Positions 8,964 to 17,090 of a stretch of DNA of 64,000 nucleotides are shown here, piece by piece. Within the stretch, counting starts at the first letter, position 1. Every line of letters begins with the position of its first letter. The notes beneath the pieces were generated by a model. It made no database searches and was not told the origin of the DNA. It saw only the letters and a program-made list of their open reading frames with translations. A program made the translations under genes and the position numbers. The DNA is from Mycolicibacter icosiumassiliensis (GTDB lineage: Bacteria > Actinomycetota > Actinomycetes > Mycobacteriales > Mycobacteriaceae), in NCBI RefSeq assembly GCF_900078685.2, contig NZ_LT546166.1:2014287-2078286 (forward strand). Reading direction: 5' to 3'.

Positions 8964-9086
8964 ATGGGGGTAGATTGCCGACTTGCAACCAAGGTCAAGA
9001 TTGTCTGCCGTTTTGACTATGAGCCATTGGCAAATGGCTGGTGATGGTGCTGGCGAAGGTAGAGGTGTTATTCCCGACATCTGAGG
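8964..9086 (+). repeat. TA-island repeat, copy A
   Basis: First of three copies of a roughly 125-bp sequence, here in plus orientation. It includes ATTGTCTGCCGTTTTGAC and ends with GTTATTCCCGACATCTGAGG. It is inverted relative to copies B and C, and together with B it brackets the VapBC module. Compared with B it lacks one or two bases around ATGGCTGG, so the shared open frame seen in B and C is broken. The surrounding 8804-9172 holds no other gene that I can support. Confidence 0.85.
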
Positions 9087-9172
9087 GGTAGGTGTGATTG
9101 TTCTGTCGGATTGTGGCAGCCGGATCGCGGTGGTAGACCCATCGGTGAATTCCGGTCTCGAAATACGCGGCG

Positions 9173-9610
9173 TTACTCGTCGCCTATAGCGGTGACGAAC
9201 TCAAGCCCGGGTGCTCCGTCGAATATCCCGTCGTGGGAGACCAGCGGCACACCGAGGCGTATCGCGGCGGCTGCGATCCATCGGTCGCCGTCATGAAGCT
9301 TGTCGGCGAGCGCATGGCCGATCTGTGCGCAGTCCGCACGCAAGGCTGCGCACGTCGTGATCATCTCATCATCAGGCTGGACGACGGTCAGTTCCGCGAT
9401 GCGGCGTTCGAGGCGGCGGCGCCGCAACTGGCCCCACCCGGCGCGTAGGACTCCGTATCGGAGTTCCATCGCGGTTTGGAACGCGAGCAGCACGGGCTTT
9501 GGGCCGATCAGCGTGCGGTAATGCTCAGCGAGCCGATTGGGACGGTCATCAAATAGCCAGCTGATGACCATCGTGTCCACGACCACGCCCGATGGCTGGG
9601 CGTTGGTCAT
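9173..9610 (-). CDS. vapC: VapC-type PIN-domain ribonuclease toxin
   Basis: A 145-residue PIN-domain toxin. Acidic active-site residues are visible in VVDTMVISWLF (Asp), TAMELRYGV (Glu), the DKLHDGDRWIAAAAI segment (Asp) and PLVSHDGIF (Asp). VapC toxins cut tRNA or rRNA. The start MTNAQPSG at 9610 was chosen because it overlaps the short upstream antitoxin by ATGA; the frame stays open to 9643 inside that antitoxin. All catalytic positions look intact. Confidence 0.9.
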   Translation of the reverse strand: MTNAQPSGVVVDTMVISWLFDDRPNRLAEHYRTLIGPKPVLLAFQTAMELRYGVLRAGWGQLRRRRLERRIAELTVVQPDDEMITTCAALRADCAQIGHALADKLHDGDRWIAAAAIRLGVPLVSHDGIFDGAPGLEFVTAIGDE

Positions 9611-9768
9611 GCGCCCGCGAGTGCAGCCTGGAAAGCCGCCCACTCCTCCTCGGGCACATCCCCGATGACGAGGCGGTCACGCGGAGGTAGTGGCCGGGCA
9701 CGCCGGATCGCCTCGTCGGGCGCGTAGGTGCGCACGACTGGCTCTTCAGGTTGCTCGGCACTGGACAC
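9607..9768 (-). CDS. vapB: VapB-like antitoxin, 53 residues
   Basis: A short frame from GTG 9768 reading SSAEQPEEPVVRTYAPDE, then RARPLPPRDRLVIGDVPEEE, ending QAALAGA. Position, size and acidic C-terminal stretch fit an antitoxin for the adjacent PIN toxin: its TGA overlaps the vapC ATG (9607-9610). The basic-then-acidic layout is typical, but no DNA-binding fold is obvious, so the family cannot be named. Start choice rests on the lack of a better in-frame codon. Confidence 0.75.
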   Translation of the reverse strand: MSSAEQPEEPVVRTYAPDEAIRRARPLPPRDRLVIGDVPEEEWAAFQAALAGA

Positions 9769-9881
9769 GATGCCGAGTTTACCGCCGCATGCTGACGCCC
9801 GGTGCCTGAGATCTGCGATCCGCTGGCGTGTTCACCCCCGGCGAGCGACCCCAAGATGGGTTGCTCACGATACGTGAGGTA

Positions 9882-10007
9882 CCTCAGATGTCGGGAATAA
9901 CACCTCTACCTTCGCCAGCGCCGTCACCAGCCATTTTGTCAATGGCTCATGGTCAAAACGGCAGACAATCGTGACCTTTGTTGCAATCCGGAAATCTACC
10001 CCCATGG
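9882..10007 (-). repeat. TA-island repeat, copy B
   Basis: Second copy of the roughly 125-bp repeat, in minus orientation. On the minus strand an open frame reads TKVTIVCRFDHEPLTKWL, then ALAKVEVLFPTSEV. It separates the VapBC module (left) from the HigBA-like module (right). Within 9769-10162 I see no gene other than this repeat. Confidence 0.85.
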
Positions 10008-10162
10008 ACCGCGGCAGATCGGCCAGTCCACACGTTCGGGTTTCAGGACCTTACCTTCGGTTCATTCAGATATTTGGCAGTGACGTGCTCATGAACGCGC
10101 ACCGCGCCTGGAGCTGAGGACAGGGCAGATGATCATCGACATCGCCTCGTGCCCGCACCCGC

Positions 10163-10480
10163 TCAGCCGCCCGATCCGACTGGGTGCGGTGTATCCGCGT
10201 CGGCCGTGATGACCAGCTGGGTGCGTAGTCCCATCCGAGCGGCGAGATTTACCAGCGTGTCCAGGGAAAACTTGCTGATCTTCCCGCGGATGAGATCGGA
10301 CACCCGGGGCTGGGTGATCCCGAGGTTGCGCGCCGCGGTGGTCTGCGACCACCCGAACTCGGTGAGCCGATTCCCGACGGCGAGGATGAGGTCAGCGCGG
10401 GCACGCAGGTTGGCTGCCTCTTCAGGGGTGTCCGCGATAGCGTCCCACACGTTGGTGAAGCTCCGCACTTCGTCGCTCAT
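10163..10480 (-). CDS. XRE-family antitoxin of a HigBA-like module
   Basis: A 105-residue protein with a Cro/C1 helix-turn-helix (LTEFGWSQTTAARNLGITQ, then RVSDLIRGKISKFSLDTLV) after an acidic N-terminal helix. It is the second gene of a toxin-first pair; its ATG overlaps the toxin stop (10477-10480). HigA-type antitoxins bind the toxin and repress the operon. The tail ADADTPHPVGSGG looks disordered. Family assignment is firm; which mycobacterial HigA subgroup it belongs to is not determined. Confidence 0.88.
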   Translation of the reverse strand: MSDEVRSFTNVWDAIADTPEEAANLRARADLILAVGNRLTEFGWSQTTAARNLGITQPRVSDLIRGKISKFSLDTLVNLAARMGLRTQLVITADADTPHPVGSGG

Positions 10481-10824
10481 GGTGTGTCTCCTTCCCTGTG
10501 TGCTGCGTCCCTACGGGCCGCTTCCAATCGCTTCTTGCAGAGGTCTTTCGCCGACTTCGGTATCTTCTGGGTCTTCTTCGTGAAGCAGTGCAGGACGTAG
10601 ACGCATTCACCGATCACCGTCGTGTACATGGTGCGGAAGATGCCCTCGGCGGTTTTGACTCGGATCTCCCGGAGGCCCGGGCCGACAGTGCTCATCGGCT
10701 TCCAGTCCTTCGGGTCCAGCCCCTGCTGTACGCGGTACAGCTCAACGCCGGAGTCATGTCTCGCGTGATCGGGGAACTCCCTAAGCTCATCGAGCGCCCG
10801 CCCCACGAACCTGACCTCCTTCAC
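10477..10824 (-). CDS. HigB/RelE-type toxin (phage Gp49-like)
   Basis: About 115 residues from GTG 10824, reading VKEVRFVGRALDELREF. Family hallmarks are WKPMSTVGPGLREIRV, RTMYTTVIGECVYVLHCF and the basic KKTQKIPKSAKD motif of Gp49-like ribosome-dependent mRNA interferases. Open frame runs 10 codons further to ATG 10854, but that stretch overlaps an inverted repeat and a -10 box (TATAGT) whose spacing fits a leaderless transcript beginning at GTG 10824; homologues also start with KEVRF. The gene is toxin-first and coupled to the XRE antitoxin. Confidence 0.87.
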   Translation of the reverse strand: MKEVRFVGRALDELREFPDHARHDSGVELYRVQQGLDPKDWKPMSTVGPGLREIRVKTAEGIFRTMYTTVIGECVYVLHCFTKKTQKIPKSAKDLCKKRLEAARRDAAHREGDTP

Positions 10825-10830
10825 AACCCG

Positions 10831-10850
10831 ACTATACAAAAATTTGTATA
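10831..10850 (-). promoter_or_regulatory. Leaderless promoter and operator of the HigBA-like module
   Basis: On the minus strand a -10 hexamer TATAGT (10836-10831) lies six bases before GTG 10824, the spacing of a leaderless mycobacterial transcript. An inverted repeat TATACAAA-AA-TTTGTATA (10833-10850) overlaps it. A repressor bound there, probably the XRE antitoxin complex, would block RNA polymerase. Confidence 0.6.
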
Positions 10851-10890
10851 ACATGACTAGAGCGTCACAAAGCAGTACTGAACCGTCTTA

Positions 10891-11016
10891 CCTCAGATGT
10901 CGGGAATAACACCCCTACCTTCGCCAGCTCCGTCGCCAGCCATTTTGTCGATGATTCACCGTCAAAACGGCAGACAATCGTGAGCTTGCTAACACGTCGG
11001 AAATGTATCCCCTTGG
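10891..11016 (-). repeat. TA-island repeat, copy C
   Basis: Third copy of the roughly 125-bp repeat, same orientation as copy B. The minus-strand frame reads SKLTIVCRFDGESSTKWL, then ELAKVGVLFPTSEV. It closes the island beyond the HigBA-like module. It shares the ATTGTCTGCCGTTTTGAC and GTTATTCCCGACATCTGAGG blocks with copies A and B, while positions between these blocks differ. Confidence 0.85.
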
Positions 11017-11382
11017 ACGTGGCGGCGCGCGCGTCGCAGGGCGGGGGGACGCGCCGCAGGGGATCAACCGATCCGCCCGGGGTTCGATTGATCTCCCGAA
11101 CGGGCATTCAACAATGCGGCCGGTGAGGTTGTGCAGCTCGACTTGGTGACGAAGCTCCAAAACTGGAAATGCGCCCTCAGCGCTGCCGCGCGGCCCGTTC
11201 GCGTCGACGGCTTCGCGTCGCACAACACCTTGCCGAAGCAAGTATCGGCGTAACACGGCTCCAGCTCCTACAACGGTGTTGACCGGCGTTCAGCTTAACG
11301 ATGTCGGCGGATTTAGCACTGCGACACGCCTCCGCCAAGGAGTCCAGGCGCGGTCCGGTCGTGACTCCTTGATCGGCTCCCC
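11017..11382. other. No recognisable gene
   Basis: Between repeat C and arsR only short frames with no recognisable protein motif are open. The stretch is GC-rich, with GATCAACCGATCC and GATTGATC patches. Nothing in it can be supported as a feature. Confidence 0.5.
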
Positions 11383-11775
11383 TCAGGTAGTGGTGCCCGG
11401 CGAGGTTGGCCCCGCCACCCGGCGGATCTCGGCCAGCCGTTCTTCACAGATGCGGTAGAAGACCCAGCTTCCGCGACGCTCCCGCGTGACCAGGCCTGCC
11501 TCGTGAAGGACCTTCACGTGGTAACTCACGCTCGGTTGGGAGATACCGAGTGGGCCGGTCATGTCGTAGCCGCATTCCCCGTCCGGTCTGCCTCTGAGCA
11601 ATCCGAGGAGTTGGACTCTGGTCGGGTCAGCCAGGGCCTTGAACAGCTTGGCAATCCGTTCGGCCTCGTCGCGGTTCATCGCTTGGTCCAGCGGCGGACA
11701 GGGGCTCGTGTCCTCGGTCCTCGCCGCTGCAGGTGCCGCAGCTACGGCAATCGGGGTATCCCGAGAAATTGGCAT
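11383..11775 (-). CDS. ArsR/SmtB-family metalloregulator or redox regulator
   Basis: A 130-residue winged-helix repressor: core ERIAKLFKALADPTRVQLLG, recognition helix in LGISQPSVSYHVKVL and wing ERRGSWVFYRI. Cysteines occur in the N-terminal extension (SPCPP) and just before the recognition helix (DGECGYDM), a site often used to sense arsenic, other metals or thiol oxidation. A TCAA-GATA-TTGA site overlaps its start region. It faces away from sseA and may control its own gene and neighbours. Ligand unknown. Confidence 0.88.
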   Translation of the reverse strand: MPISRDTPIAVAAAPAAARTEDTSPCPPLDQAMNRDEAERIAKLFKALADPTRVQLLGLLRGRPDGECGYDMTGPLGISQPSVSYHVKVLHEAGLVTRERRGSWVFYRICEERLAEIRRVAGPTSPGTTT

Positions 11776-11790
11776 ATCAAGATATTGACA
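11774..11790. promoter_or_regulatory. ArsR/SmtB-type operator next to the arsR-family start
   Basis: TCAA-GATA-TTGA (11777-11788) within ATATCAAGATATTGACA is an inverted repeat with the TCAA/TTGA arms typical of ArsR/SmtB operators. It touches the start codon of the regulator gene, so autorepression is likely. Confidence 0.5.
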
Positions 11791-12062
11791 ATTATCGAAT
11801 AGCGTTGCAAGCTTCCAGGAGCATCCCTTGCGTCTATACGACTAGAGACCAGCGTGTCCAAGCTCCGTGATCCCGGTGTTCAGTACTGGACCATCCGTAC
11901 CAGCCGGTCTGGACTTCGCATGGACCGCGCCGGTGCGGCCGTTACCGTTCCCCGGTTGCAGATCGGCATCCTGCGAGTCCGACCGATGGTGGCTGAGAAG
12001 TCCGGCGCAGCGGGCCGGGGAGCACCCAAGGACAGTCTCCACGCACCGGCGGGAGCAAACTG

Positions 12063-12992
12063 ATGGCCGATACCGTGACCTACCGAAATCCTGAAGCCCT
12101 GGCCACACCCGAGTGGCTCGCCGAACATCTCGACGATCCGTCGGTCCGGGTGGTGGATGCGCGCTTCGCCATCCGGCCTGCTGACGAGGGAACGCTGGTA
12201 GGCGCCGGGGAGCGGGACGCCTATCGCGAGGCCCACATTCCCGGCGCGGTGTTCGTCGACGTGATGAGCGACCTCTCGGATCCCGATGACCCGTCCGTGG
12301 TGGTGCCGCCGGAGCGGTTCGAGGAACTGATGGGTCGCCTCGGGATCGGCGACGAGACCACGGTGGTGGTCTACGACAGCCAAGGAGGAACCTGGGCTGC
12401 CCGGCTGTGGTGGGCTCTGCGCTACTACGGCCACGACGCCGTCATGCTGCTCGACGGCGGTTTCACCTGCTGGCAGGCGAAGGGATTCCCGCTCGACAGC
12501 GAGGTTCCCGACCCTCCGTCGGCGACGTTCACCGTGCGGGTGCGACCCGGGCTTCGGGTCGACGGCGATCAAGTTGCCCACGCCATCGGCCGCGACGACG
12601 TCTGCATCGTCGACGCGTTGCCCGAAACCTTCTTCACCGGTGCCGCTCGCCTGTACCCGAGCCACCGGGCCGGTCATATCCCGACCGCCCACAACGTGCC
12701 GGCGCCATCCCACATAGACCCGGCCACCCATCGCTTGCGCTCCGCCACCGAGCTGGCCCGGCTGTGGGAGCCGGTGGGGCTGGCGCCGTCTCGCCGCGTC
12801 ATTACCTACTGCGGCGGTGGGGTGTTCGGGGCCTTCGCCCTCTTCGCGCTCCACGTCATGGGACACGAGAACGCCGCCCTCTACGACGCCTCATGGATGG
12901 AATGGGGCGCCGACCCCAGCCGGCCGGTGGAGACCGGACCGACAGCTGCGGCACAGGATCAACACCAACCGACGAACCCAAGAAGGCAGTGA
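12063..12992 (+). CDS. sseA: SseA-like sulfurtransferase (two rhodanese domains)
   Basis: A 309-residue tandem rhodanese. The first, inactive domain has VRVVDARF and HIPGAVFVD. The second carries the catalytic loop CGGGVFGAF, with Cys in TYCGGGV. It transfers sulfane sulfur from thiosulfate or 3-mercaptopyruvate to thiol acceptors. Its TGA overlaps the ATG of the following AhpD-like gene by one base, so the two are coupled. The N-terminus MADTVTYRNPEALATPEWL is typical of the family. The C-terminal tail (AAAQDQHQPTNPRRQ) is probably disordered. Confidence 0.93.
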   Translation: MADTVTYRNPEALATPEWLAEHLDDPSVRVVDARFAIRPADEGTLVGAGERDAYREAHIPGAVFVDVMSDLSDPDDPSVVVPPERFEELMGRLGIGDETTVVVYDSQGGTWAARLWWALRYYGHDAVMLLDGGFTCWQAKGFPLDSEVPDPPSATFTVRVRPGLRVDGDQVAHAIGRDDVCIVDALPETFFTGAARLYPSHRAGHIPTAHNVPAPSHIDPATHRLRSATELARLWEPVGLAPSRRVITYCGGGVFGAFALFALHVMGHENAALYDASWMEWGADPSRPVETGPTAAAQDQHQPTNPRRQ

Positions 12993-13576
12993 TGGCACGA
13001 ATCAAACTCATCGACCCCGACCAAGCTCAGGGACGGACCCGTGAGGTCTTCGAGCGGGTAAAGGCGTATTACAAGATGGTGCCCGGCCTGCAGCGGGCAT
13101 TGAATTACCTGCCCGAGACCACAGACGCGTTGTGGACCCTGAGCCTGAACACGGCGATGGAGGGAAGCATCCGCGAAGAACTCAAGCGCGTGTTCTTCGC
13201 GGTGACCGCCTATGAGGTCGAATGTGAATACTGCACCGCGGCCCACATGATCGCCCTGATGGGCAAGAAGTGGAGCCGCCAGGAGTGCGTGGAGCTTATC
13301 GAAGGCAAACCGTCTCCCCGTCTGACCGACAAGGAGAACGCCGCAGTGGACTTCGCACGGATGGTCGGCCGTCGTCCGGCCGGAGTCACGGACGAGATGA
13401 CCGACAAACTACGAGCATTCGGATGGACCGATGCCCAGATCGTGGAGATCGTGGCCTCGGTTGCGTTGATGCGCTACACGACCACGGTGGCCAGTGCCCT
13501 CGACGTACCGCTCGAAGAGGCGATGGAAGGCGTGGGGGTGAGTTGCGGGGTGCCGCTGGATCGGCTCGAGGGTTGA
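12992..13576 (+). CDS. AhpD-like/carboxymuconolactone decarboxylase-family protein
   Basis: A 194-residue all-alpha protein with the AhpD active-site pattern CEYCTAAH (CxxC followed by His). This is found in alkylhydroperoxidase-type thiol enzymes and not in true decarboxylases. It probably exchanges thiols or reduces peroxide. The start ATG overlaps the sseA stop (TGATG), linking it to sulfane-sulfur chemistry. The C-terminus (LEEAMEGVGVSCGVP) holds a further Cys. Precise substrate unknown. Confidence 0.88.
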   Translation: MARIKLIDPDQAQGRTREVFERVKAYYKMVPGLQRALNYLPETTDALWTLSLNTAMEGSIREELKRVFFAVTAYEVECEYCTAAHMIALMGKKWSRQECVELIEGKPSPRLTDKENAAVDFARMVGRRPAGVTDEMTDKLRAFGWTDAQIVEIVASVALMRYTTTVASALDVPLEEAMEGVGVSCGVPLDRLEG

Positions 13577-13726
13577 CGCAACGAGGCACCCGTTCACCGA
13601 CGGCCTCGACATGCCGGATGAGTCGACGAACGAGCCGCATCCACCGCGACAGCGACCTCAGCGGTGTTTATGCACGGAATGTGGCTTCGTGACGAGACCG
13701 TGCCGGCGCGCGCCGTCTGGCGGGTG

Positions 13727-15004
13727 TCAGAGCCGGGTCCGCTGGTGGATGTCTTCAGTGAACTCGGCGAGCACAGCCTCTGTCAGCGAGGGCCGGGTCT
13801 CGGCTATTGCCGCGAGGTAGTCCTCGGTGCGGGACGGCTCGCCACGATTGAATTCGATCTCTCGCTCGAACCCACATTGCGCGCCCTTGCGCGCAGCGAA
13901 CTCGATATCGGCCGGAGTGAACATCTCGCTGGCCGCGACGAGTTCGTCGATATCGACCGAATCGGCGGCCGGTCCGAGATATCTGGCCCAGATCGCGGCT
14001 CGCGCCGTCGCGTCCGGGGGTCCGATCGGGATGATGTAGTCGAATCGCCCGGGTCGCAGAAAAGCCGAATCCAAGGATCGCACCGAGTTCGTCGCGCAGA
14101 TCAACAGCCGGTCGTCGCGCTGGCGAAACGCCGGGATCAATTTGAGCAGTTCGTTGGTGACGCCGTGCGCCGGATCGCAGCGTTCGCCCGAGCGTGATCC
14201 GGCGATTTCCTCGACTTCATCGATGAAAACCACCACGGCTTCCAGTTCCATCAGCGTCACGAAGGCTTCTCGCAGGGCGCTCGCCAGGGCAACGTCCGGT
14301 GCGGCCAGACGCGACGGCAGGAGTTCGACGAACGGCCAGCCGAGCCGACCTGCAACGGCTTTGGCGAAGCTGGTCTTGCCGGTTCCCGGGGGCCCGAACA
14401 AGATGACCGCCTTCGGCGGTGAGACACCGTATTTTTCGGCAATGTTCGGCTCGGTCAGCGGCAGCACGATCCGCCGCTCCACGATCTCCTTCTCCGATTC
14501 CATCCCGCCCATCGCGTTCCACAGGCCGCGGGGCATCGTCTGGGCGCCGAGTTCGGCCAGCAGGCCCGCGTCCGAGGAGCCGACGGTGTCGACCTTTTCG
14601 AAAAACGACAGGTCGGTCCGTTCCCGGTAGCCAGAGTTGCGCAGCGCCGCCGTGCCGGTCGCCTCCGCAGGCAGCAGCGCACCAACGCGCCGCACGCCCA
14701 GCGCGCGCAGGCGCAGCTCAAGCTCGCCCAATAGTGCGCTGCCGACACCCCGACGACGCCACCGGCTGTTGAGGCCGACCAGCGAAATCCACGCCCGTTC
14801 CCCCTGGAGCTCGGCGACCGCTATGCCCACTAACTCGTCGCCGACGACGGCGACCACCGCGGGCCGTCCTGACCTGGCCGCCGACACCACCTCGGAGATC
14901 GGAAAGGCCGGCGGCGGGTCGCCGGGGTGGCGGCTCTGGTCCCACACCAAGATCGCCTGATCGAGGTCGTCGTCGTGAAAGTCGCGCAATCGCCATGGCG
15001 GCAT
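13727..15004 (-). CDS. GNAT acetyltransferase fused to an AAA+ ATPase
   Basis: 425 residues. Residues 1-145 are a GNAT N-acetyltransferase (acetyl-CoA loop in [18 protein letters not shown]). Residues 165-400 are an AAA+ module of the FtsH/p97 type: Walker A GPPGTGKTSF, Walker B VVVFIDEVEE, sensor 1 LLICATNSV and arginine-finger region FLRPGRFDYII. Start ATG 15004 has AGGAGG a suitable distance upstream. No protease domain follows. It may acetylate a partner while remodelling it. It is convergent with the sseA pair and divergent from ctaD. Confidence 0.87.
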   Translation of the reverse strand: MPPWRLRDFHDDDLDQAILVWDQSRHPGDPPPAFPISEVVSAARSGRPAVVAVVGDELVGIAVAELQGERAWISLVGLNSRWRRRGVGSALLGELELRLRALGVRRVGALLPAEATGTAALRNSGYRERTDLSFFEKVDTVGSSDAGLLAELGAQTMPRGLWNAMGGMESEKEIVERRIVLPLTEPNIAEKYGVSPPKAVILFGPPGTGKTSFAKAVAGRLGWPFVELLPSRLAAPDVALASALREAFVTLMELEAVVVFIDEVEEIAGSRSGERCDPAHGVTNELLKLIPAFRQRDDRLLICATNSVRSLDSAFLRPGRFDYIIPIGPPDATARAAIWARYLGPAADSVDIDELVAASEMFTPADIEFAARKGAQCGFEREIEFNRGEPSRTEDYLAAIAETRPSLTEAVLAEFTEDIHQRTRL

Positions 15005-15082
15005 CGGGCTGCACCTCCTTGCCAGTGGGCGGCGCTGTTGGCGTTTTCCATCGCTTCCCAGCGCTGTGTCTGATATCTTCGC

Positions 15083-15098
15083 ATACCCCAGGGGGCAT
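15083..15098. promoter_or_regulatory. CsoR/CstR-like operator upstream of ctaD
   Basis: ATACCCC-AG-GGGGCAT is a near-perfect inverted repeat with one arm mismatch, of the kind bound by the CsoR family (copper, or persulfide for CstR). It lies between the GNAT-AAA gene and ctaD, about 120 bp before ctaD. A similar site precedes the peroxiredoxin gene (17032-17047). No CsoR gene is inside the window. Confidence 0.5.
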
Positions 15099-15215
15099 AG
15101 TCATGGCGGCGGCGCCGCCCTTCAACTCCGGCCCCATCCAGGGTAGCGTCGTGGGAGTAGTTGTCCCGGCTGAGGAGTTGCCCGTTTAAGACCAGTCCGA
15201 TCGGGAGGAGTGGCG

Positions 15216-16952
15216 ATGACTGTTGAGGCTCCCTCTGTTGCTTCGCTGCACGCGCGGCGGCCGTTTCCGGCCCGGTTGGGCCCCAAGGGAACTCTGATCT
15301 ACCGCCTGGTCGCGACCACCGATCACAAGACGATAGGGATCATGTACGTGGTGACCTGCTACGCGATGTTTTTCGTGGGCGGGTTGATGGCGCTACTGAT
15401 GCGCTCCGAGCTTGCTTCGCCGGGACTGCAGTTCTTGTCCAATGAGCAGTACAACCAGCTGTTCACCATGCACGGCACCATCATGCTGCTGCTGTATGCC
15501 ACTCCGATCGTGTTCGGGTTCGCCAATCTGGTGTTGCCGCTGCAAATCGGTGCACCCGATGTCGCGTTCCCCCGGCTGAACGCGTTCTCCTTCTGGCTGT
15601 TCCTGTTCGGCGGGCTGGTCGCGCTCGCCGGCTTCATCACTCCCGGCGGTGCCGCCGATTTCGGTTGGACCGCGTACACCCCGCTGTCCGACGCCATCCA
15701 TAGCCCCGGAGCGGGCGGTGACCTGTGGATCATGGGCTTGATCGTCGCGGGCTTGGGCACGATCCTGGGTGCGGTCAACATGATCACGACCGTGGTGTGC
15801 ATGCGCGCACCGGGGATGACGATGTTTCGGATGCCGATCTTCACCTGGAACATCCTGGTGACGTCCATCCTGGTGCTGATCGCGTTCCCGATCCTGACCG
15901 CGGCGCTGTTCGGGCTGGCCGCCGACCGGCACCTGGGTGCCCACGTCTATGACCCGGCCAACGGGGGTGTCCTGTTGTGGCAGCATCTGTTCTGGTTCTT
16001 CGGCCACCCCGAGGTCTACATCGTCGCGCTGCCGTTCTTTGGTATCGTCACCGAGATCCTCCCGGTGTTTTCCCGCAAACCGGTGTTCGGCTATACCACG
16101 CTGGTGTATGCGACGTTGGCGATCGGCGGGTTGTCGATGGCGGTGTGGGCGCACCACATGTTCGCCACCGGCGCGGTGCTGTTGCCGTTTTTCGCGGTCA
16201 CCTCATATCTGATCGCAGTACCGACCGGGATCAAGTTCTTCAACTGGACCGGCACCATGTGGAAGGGCCAGCTGACTTTTGAAACCCCGATGCTGTTCTC
16301 GGTCGGATTTTTGGTGACGTTCCTGCTGGGCGGATTGTCCGGTGTGCTGTTGGCCAGCCCGCCGCTGGACTTCCACGTCACCGACAGCTATTTCGTGGTG
16401 GCGCACTTCCACTACACCCTGTTCGGCACCATCGTGTTCTCCACCTTCGCCGGTGTCTACTTCTGGTTCCCGAAGATGACCGGCCGGCTGCTGGATGAGC
16501 GGCTGGGCAAGCTGCACTTCTGGCTGACGCTGATCGGGTTCAACACCACATTTTTGGTGCAGCACTGGCTGGGCAACCAGGGCATGCCGCGCCGCTACGC
16601 CGACTACCTGCCCACCGACGGCTTCACCACGCTAAACGTCATCTCCACGATCGGCGCGTTCATCCTGGGTGTATCGATGCTGCCCTTCATCTGGAACGTG
16701 TTCAAAAGCTGGCGCTATGGCGAACCCGTCACCGTCGATGACCCATGGGGTTACGGCAACTCGCTGGAGTGGGCCACCAGCTGCCCGCCGCCGCGGCACA
16801 ACTTCTACGAGTTGCCCCGGATTCGTTCCGAACGTCCGGCGTTCGAACTGCACTACCCCCACATGGTCGGACGCATGCGCGCCGAAGCTCACGTCAGCCG
16901 CCGTCACGACGTGGCCGATGAATCCGCGGTCCACGCGGGTCTGCGCCCATAG
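15216..16952 (+). CDS. ctaD: Cytochrome c oxidase subunit I (aa3 type)
   Basis: A 578-residue, roughly 12-helix haem-copper oxidase subunit. Ligands are present: His in LFTMHGTIM (haem a), the CuB His and cross-linked Tyr in [20 protein letters not shown], and the two His of [10 protein letters not shown] (haem a3 and a). The C-terminus ([33 protein letters not shown]) matches mycobacterial CtaD closely. The ATG at 15216 is used because GGGAGGAG sits 5 bp upstream; a GTG two codons earlier overlaps that site. No ctaC or ctaE is adjacent, so it is likely an extra copy. Confidence 0.95.
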   Translation: MTVEAPSVASLHARRPFPARLGPKGTLIYRLVATTDHKTIGIMYVVTCYAMFFVGGLMALLMRSELASPGLQFLSNEQYNQLFTMHGTIMLLLYATPIVFGFANLVLPLQIGAPDVAFPRLNAFSFWLFLFGGLVALAGFITPGGAADFGWTAYTPLSDAIHSPGAGGDLWIMGLIVAGLGTILGAVNMITTVVCMRAPGMTMFRMPIFTWNILVTSILVLIAFPILTAALFGLAADRHLGAHVYDPANGGVLLWQHLFWFFGHPEVYIVALPFFGIVTEILPVFSRKPVFGYTTLVYATLAIGGLSMAVWAHHMFATGAVLLPFFAVTSYLIAVPTGIKFFNWTGTMWKGQLTFETPMLFSVGFLVTFLLGGLSGVLLASPPLDFHVTDSYFVVAHFHYTLFGTIVFSTFAGVYFWFPKMTGRLLDERLGKLHFWLTLIGFNTTFLVQHWLGNQGMPRRYADYLPTDGFTTLNVISTIGAFILGVSMLPFIWNVFKSWRYGEPVTVDDPWGYGNSLEWATSCPPPRHNFYELPRIRSERPAFELHYPHMVGRMRAEAHVSRRHDVADESAVHAGLRP

Positions 16953-17031
16953 GGACCCAATATCGGTTGGGCTGCAACAGGAATCGCCTTCGCGGCTGCG
17001 AAGGTGACGCGCGGGACCAACCCCCGGGAAT

Positions 17032-17047
17032 ATACCCCTACGGGTAT
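17032..17047. promoter_or_regulatory. CsoR/CstR-like operator upstream of the peroxiredoxin gene
   Basis: ATACCC-CTAC-GGGTAT has perfect 6-bp arms and lies about 45 bp before the peroxiredoxin ATG. It resembles the site upstream of ctaD, so the two genes may share one sensor. CsoR-family repressors respond to Cu(I) or to persulfides. Confidence 0.5.
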
Positions 17048-17090
17048 TTGTTGTAGGTGGTATCACCCCGGCGACGGAAGGATTACCACG

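Noticed and set aside
11060..11110. GGGGTTCGATTGATC looked like a tRNA T-arm
   Set aside because: No matching acceptor, D or anticodon arms could be drawn around it.
12992..13576. Carboxymuconolactone decarboxylase of aromatic breakdown
   Set aside because: The CxxC-xxx-H signature is that of AhpD-like thiol proteins, and no aromatic pathway gene is near.
15393..16157. A 254-codon minus-strand frame opposite ctaD
   Set aside because: Antisense of a highly conserved oxidase gene, with low-complexity His/Gln/Asp/Arg composition.
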